This document shows, one piece after another, positions 59,084 through 64,000 of a DNA stretch of 64,000 nucleotides. Under the pieces are notes generated by a model, which saw nothing but the letters and a program-made list of their open reading frames with translations, did no database searches and was not told the DNA's origin. Position 1 is the stretch's first letter. Each line of letters starts with the position of its first letter. The stretch comes from Glandiceps talaboti (Eukaryota; Hemichordata; Enteropneusta; Spengelidae). The translations under genes were made by a program, and so were the position numbers. Where the stretch lies: NCBI RefSeq assembly GCF_964340395.1, contig NC_135568.1:1102501-1166500 (forward strand), written 5' to 3'.

Positions 59084-59954
59084 ATATAACTAATCGTTTA
59101 GTTTCATTGCAAGGGTTCTGATTACCACCCAGTCATTTCATACACAAATATAGTATAAACACACACACACACACACAAAATATTTTAGAACCCCCCACCA
59201 CTGAGTGTGCAAAATCTTGTTACCATAGTTCCCCATCAATTTACCTATGTCCCCCCCCCCCATAGTGATGTTTATTTGTGTTCACAGTGACATAAAACGC
59301 ATCATTTTACATCCTTATAATGAGACATAAAAACACTGCCACTTCATTGAAACTCAATTATTGGTTGAGTAACACAAAATAAGTGTTCATCTCTTTTCCA
59401 TCAAAACTACATCAAAAATTTAGTATTGCACAGTGAATTATTACTAATATTTTATTTTCCATTCCCCATTATCCTCAGTGCTGAAACTTCATAATCTAAT
59501 GAAAAGATAACAAAATTTCATTTTTAAAATTGAAATATTACAATAAATTACAGGGAAGGGCACCTAATAAAGATAAATATTTAGGGGTTTTGTTCAGTTC
59601 ACTAGGGATATTTTCAATATTGTATTATAAATTGTAAATTTACCCAAGAGGAATTAGTAGTGATTTGGATTTCCCAAGAATGAATTAAATCAATTTTTAA
59701 ATTATAATTTCAAATAAAGTACAGTCCGAAATTAATCATGTTACCATTAGACCACAGTAGTTATAATTTGATATGACTTAACTTAACGTAATTCTACAAT
59801 GTGGTCTCACAAGTATAGCAATTTTACAATGTGGTCTCACAAGTATAGCAATTTTACAATGAAATTCAAATGACCAGCGTGAAAGGAATAGACACAACTG
59901 TGATATTCAAGATAAACTCAATTGATAAGTCCCCTGTGTATAAACAATTACACT

Positions 59955-60204
59955 CTTTGGAAAGTTGAATTCAAACAATCAAGGCCAAGTTTGGTACCTG
60001 ATAACAAGAGGTTGTAAAACACAATGATGCCAATATCTAGACTGAGTGAAGTTGATCTTACTAGAAAAACTATTTTTATAGACAATGTTGCAATACAATG
60101 GATTGAACCTTAGACTGAGATTGAACACAAGACATCTATTTTACAACCTCCTGTTATCAGATACAACACTTGGTGTTGAATTGTTTGAATTGAATTTTCC
60201 AAAG
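59955..60204. mobile_element. Foldback element with about 65-bp arms
   Basis: CTTTGGAAAGTTGAATTCAA ... GATAACAAGAGGTTGTAAAA is inverted at 60139-60204 (TTTTACAACCTCCTGTTATC ... TTTTCCAAAG). Confidence 0.65.
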
Positions 60205-60413
60205 AATATAAAAACCTTATTAAATGATTCCTATATATATTAGTGAAATATTCATCACAGATAATCACTAATACAATGTAAATTTCAAACCCATAATACT
60301 TATTTTTGGTTGAAAATTCTAATAAATTAATCAGATGACTATTCCATATCCTAGTATCTGTGATAAATGGTTTATAAAACAATCTAAATTACAATTCTAT
60401 CTCATTTTTAGTT

Positions 60414-60800
60414 TGTTTACATCACAATCTGTGATTTGGCTTCTGTCTCACTAACCGATTGTAATGCTCAGTAGAATTGATAATTTAGCCATACCTCCAA
60501 TGGTAGTTATCAGCATGTCTGTTTATACATATTTATATACTTTTCATTATATGTAAATTATGTCTCTCTTGGGCTCATCTCAACGAGGACACATTTACAT
60601 ATTGACTTCATTTGCATAGAGTCAATTAAGCTGATGTATGTTATCACTCCCCATTGTGACCAATCAGTTTGAGTACATATTTTCAAACCACAGACTTTGA
60701 GAGTATGATTTTCAAACCATACAGTAAAAATCAGTTGTTTCTGATAGTTTTACTAACCATTTGTGAGACAATGAAACAAAATCACCGATTGTGATGTAAA
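60414..60800. mobile_element. Possible non-autonomous DNA transposon
   Basis: Ends GTTTACATCACAATCTGTGA and TCACCGATTGTGATGTAAAC are inverted over about 45 bp with one or more mismatches; 387 bp in all; no coding capacity. Confidence 0.55.
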
Positions 60801-61011
60801 CAGGCTATTTGATGTTAGGATATGAAAGAGTTGTGCATTCCTTTGATAAATGACATTTTGTAAAACTTTACAAATCTTGTAAACTTCTTTGTCTGCTATG
60901 AAATAGTGATTCTATATTACAATTATTATTTTATATAAGATTTTGTTTTAATATACATACACTTTGATATGAAGTAATTTAACATTTTGTACTCTTTGTT
61001 TATTCATTCAT

Positions 61012-61165
61012 TTTCACACAATCATAGTAACCAGACTGTGTATGAAGTCACCAGTAATATACTATTACACTTAAAGCACCTTTCACCCAATCATAGTAAC
61101 CAATGATAGCAGACTTTGGTATGAAATCACCAGTAATATACTATCACACTTAAAGCACCTTATAA
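61012..61165. repeat. Two-copy tandem duplication
   Basis: Two blocks of about 75 bp sharing AATCATAGTAACCA and CACTTAAAGCACCTT. Confidence 0.85.
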
Positions 61166-62559
61166 AAATAAAATGTCATTATCAAATCTCTAAGAAATTC
61201 TTACCCCCTGGCATAGACCTAAAATGGCACAGCTTCCATTACTAGTGGTTCCTAGGTAGTATGCAATCTCTGTCACCTCTATTAGTAAATCCTTGACAAG
61301 GTACTCCCTATCCTATATAGGTCCCCATTTATACAGCTTGCTGGTACATGTACTCCTATAGTCACCAGCATAGCAATCTTAATAATGTGTAACTAAAGCA
61401 TTTACCTTGCTTGCTGTAATCATTTATATCATTCATATCAAGTGTAAACTGTAAAATAATACTGGTTTAATTACTAGCATGTGACCTTTCCAACTGTAGT
61501 CAATTTGTAAACAATGTTGTTAGCTAATAAACAACAAACTAATTACATGTACATTATAATGAGAGTGTCACAACTGTGATTATCTATAGCTCTCTAAGTG
61601 AGATGTAGACATCTTGTGATATTTATGTTTATTCTCTAGTCATTTTATGACTAACTTGTGCTTTGTACTACTACTGGTAACGTTGATTAAAGATTGTTTA
61701 CAGATTGAGAGACACCAGATATTGGGATGATAATTAAAGCAATGTAACAGTATACTTCTAGTATTAATAGGTGCTATAAACAATTGTGGAAAGCAGGTTA
61801 ACTGATTTAGTTGTATGTTAAGAGTTGTAATGATCTGGTTCTAGATTTTACAGTCCAGCCACACTAGAGTGCATGCATTGGTCTATATAAAAAGACAGTA
61901 TTAAATATAATATAATTGAAGAATGGAAAATGTAAAGTTATGTATTTTTAATAAGATTTTTTGTACAATAAGGCACTTTACCTGTAAACACTTCAGTAGT
62001 TGAATCTCAGCAACAATGTATCACTGATGTCATTTCTCTGTACTCACGAGAATTCATACTATAAACTTTTACATTTTTGACAGTAAATTTACAAACCTGT
62101 AAGTTTTGATTTTATATTGTATTAATTTAGCTGATTTTTAAAACTGTTCAACTGAAACTAATATGCAAAGAGATCAGTGAAAAGTAAACCTTATGTATAC
62201 GACTGACACCCATGAATTCAACTAAAACTAAACTACCATGCCTGCATGAAAGTAAAAATAGATAAATACACAAGATTCAAGAAGTTTCATAGTCCATGCA
62301 TGATATGTATTCTAAGAGTCAAGTTTCCAAAAAACTACCAAATGATAACAATATACAATACCTGCTGAAATGAACCTAGACTGAAAATGTTCCTAAATCT
62401 TGCCCCCCCATATAACATTAGTTGGAGCAAGGATAGTTAGTAGCCAACAAATAAAGATGTGTATTTTAATATTTGACAAGTTTTACCTGAGATGAATTAC
62501 AGAAAGTATATACTGGTAATAGACTAAGTCTAGTAACACTACAGATGAGAGGTAAACCA

Positions 62560-62815
62560 GAACTGCCCTATAGGATATCAAAAAGGTTGCCCTATAGAAT
62601 ATCAAAAGGGTTGCCATATAGGATATCAACAGTTGCCCTATATCAGATCTCAAAAGTGTTGTTACAAAGGGTTGCCCTATAGGATATCAAAAAGGTTGCC
62701 CTATAGGATGTCGACAGGGGTGCCCTATAGGATGCTAATAGGGTTGTCAACTAGGATGTCAATAGGGATGTCAACTAGGATGTCAATAGGGTTATCATAC
62801 CTATAGGGTTGTTCT
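62560..62815. repeat. Degenerate 22-25-bp tandem repeat
   Basis: GTTGCCCTATAGGATATCAA units drifting to TGTCAACTAGGATGTCAATA. Confidence 0.85.
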
Positions 62816-63017
62816 TCCATTGTTTTGTAGATATTTTTTGAAGTGAATGGAATGCAAACATGTCTCTAACTTAGTCTGACTTGGAGTATCTACCAGAAAT
62901 CTTCTAAAGAATCCTCACTTTTTAACCAGTTTCTCCAAACTTACAAATACCCTCCCCCCCAACCCCCACCCCACCCCAGTAGAAAGAGGATTAAAGTTCT
63001 ACTTCAAAAGATATAAC

Positions 63018-63252
63018 CATGTCAGGGAGGATGTCGTAATGTCAGGGAGGATGTCGTAATGTCAGGGAGGATGTCGTAATGTCAGGGAAGATGTCGTAAT
63101 GTCAGGGAAGATGTCGTAATGTCGGAGGATGTCGTAATGTCAGGGAAGATGTCGTAATGTCAGGGAGGATGTCGTAATGTCAGGGAAGATGTCGTAATGT
63201 CAGGGAGGATGTCGTAATGTCAGGGAGGATGTTGTAATGTCAGGGAGGATGT
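63018..63252. repeat. 20-bp minisatellite
   Basis: About twelve copies of GTCAGGGAGGATGTCGTAAT with G/A variation at one site. Confidence 0.95.
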
Positions 63253-63579
63253 CATACTTCATCAATTATATTCAATTGAATTATGGATATGTTTGTACAC
63301 CTTACCCCTTGTGACAAAATCAATAAGAGTTTTTAGTCACTGGTGTTGGCTACGTAATACATAATATATATACATACCTAGCCCTTATGGTGTTGATTTT
63401 TTCACTTATGTTAAAACCCTTAATTACAAATATTTACAAACTTTGAGTACATTTAGTACTATAAAGGCAACCTTGTGAAATGTAATACACCAACACATAA
63501 AATTACAAACTGTTGAAAAATGGAACCTTGAAGTTAAATTCTGTGAAACTGTCCACTGTCAAGTTCCTCCACTTCATTG

Positions 63580-63785
63580 TGATAATCCAGGTGTTGAACA
63601 CTTCATCGATTAAAATACGCATTTGATTGGTTCATCTGATTGTGATAATCCAGGTGTTGAACACTTCATTGATTAAAATACGCATTTGATTGGTTCATCT
63701 GACTGTGATAATCCAGGTGTTCAACACTTCATCGATTGAAATACGCATTTGATTGGTTCATCTGATTGTGACAATTCAGGTGTTA
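63580..63785. repeat. 65-bp tandem repeat, about three copies
   Basis: Copies share TGATAATCCAGGTGTT, CACTTCATCGATT and ACGCATTTGATTGGTTC. Confidence 0.9.
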
Positions 63786-64000
63786 CACATTGTGTCAATT
63801 CTGACATAGATGTTTAGTTCACACACTATACACTGTTCATGATGACCATTGCTTTTGTCCTTATTTTCAGCCTCCACATTCTTTCCTTACATAGTTTGTT
63901 AAACATGAAATCCTGAACTCGTCCATTATATCCAGTCTCTAGCGTCATTCCTTACACAGTTTGATCTTAAACATGGAATCCCTTGTGAAAGAATGCAAGT

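Larger units (their letters stand above)
57244..64000. other. Region without recognised coding sequence
   Basis: AT-rich, few repeats of any age, no splice-flanked ORF with a recognisable domain on either strand. TTTATT at 57291-57296 is an AATAAA on the minus strand; together with the relative lack of transposon debris this would fit the long 3' UTR of a minus-strand gene beyond 64000, but this is conjecture. Confidence 0.35.

Overview
This window is nuclear DNA of an invertebrate animal. The genes are split by GT-AG introns, most of the sequence is AT-rich non-coding DNA, and it carries long microsatellites, minisatellites, foldback/MITE-like elements and a Penelope-type GIY-YIG retroelement fragment. 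The gene set (rhodopsin-class GPCR, Rv2258c-like methyltransferase, ankyrin-Death protein) suits a marine invertebrate such as a lancelet, hemichordate or lophotrochozoan. The sequence alone does not fix the species.

Layout. 1-6611: no recognised gene; GACA and GA microsatellites and a near-perfect 180-bp foldback. 6612-6866 (+): last exon of a class A GPCR whose other exons are not visible. 8968-13043 (-): a complete four-exon methyltransferase gene (363 aa) with a winged-helix N-terminus and a SAM-binding domain; its third intron holds a Penelope-like fragment between 157-bp inverted repeats. 15175-43920 (+): a large gene, one probable 5' UTR exon plus 20 coding exons (701 aa), with almost exactly one ankyrin repeat per phase-0 exon and a C-terminal Death domain. 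The ankyrin part looks like two related modules, exons 3-10 and 11-19. A long 3' UTR probably runs to about 46016. 46384-57243: an array of about 920-951-bp units, each containing a 589-bp near-perfect palindrome. 57244-64000: no recognised coding sequence; short tandem repeats and foldbacks, perhaps the 3' UTR of a minus-strand gene lying beyond the window.

Most notable: in the ankyrin-Death gene, minisatellites have grown across exon-intron junctions. Exon 16 is followed by 16 exact-length 48-bp copies of its own 3' end plus a perfect GTAAGT donor. Exons 4 and 13 are preceded by tandem copies of their own acceptor plus exon start. Exon 15 uses a long CT microsatellite as its polypyrimidine tract. 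Nearly all other large introns of this gene also carry arrays (units of 95, 59, 33, 65 and 56 bp). The methyltransferase and the ankyrin-Death gene are arranged head to head about 2.1 kb apart.

All exon boundaries were read by eye from splice signals, reading frame and protein-family fit; no search or transcript data were available.
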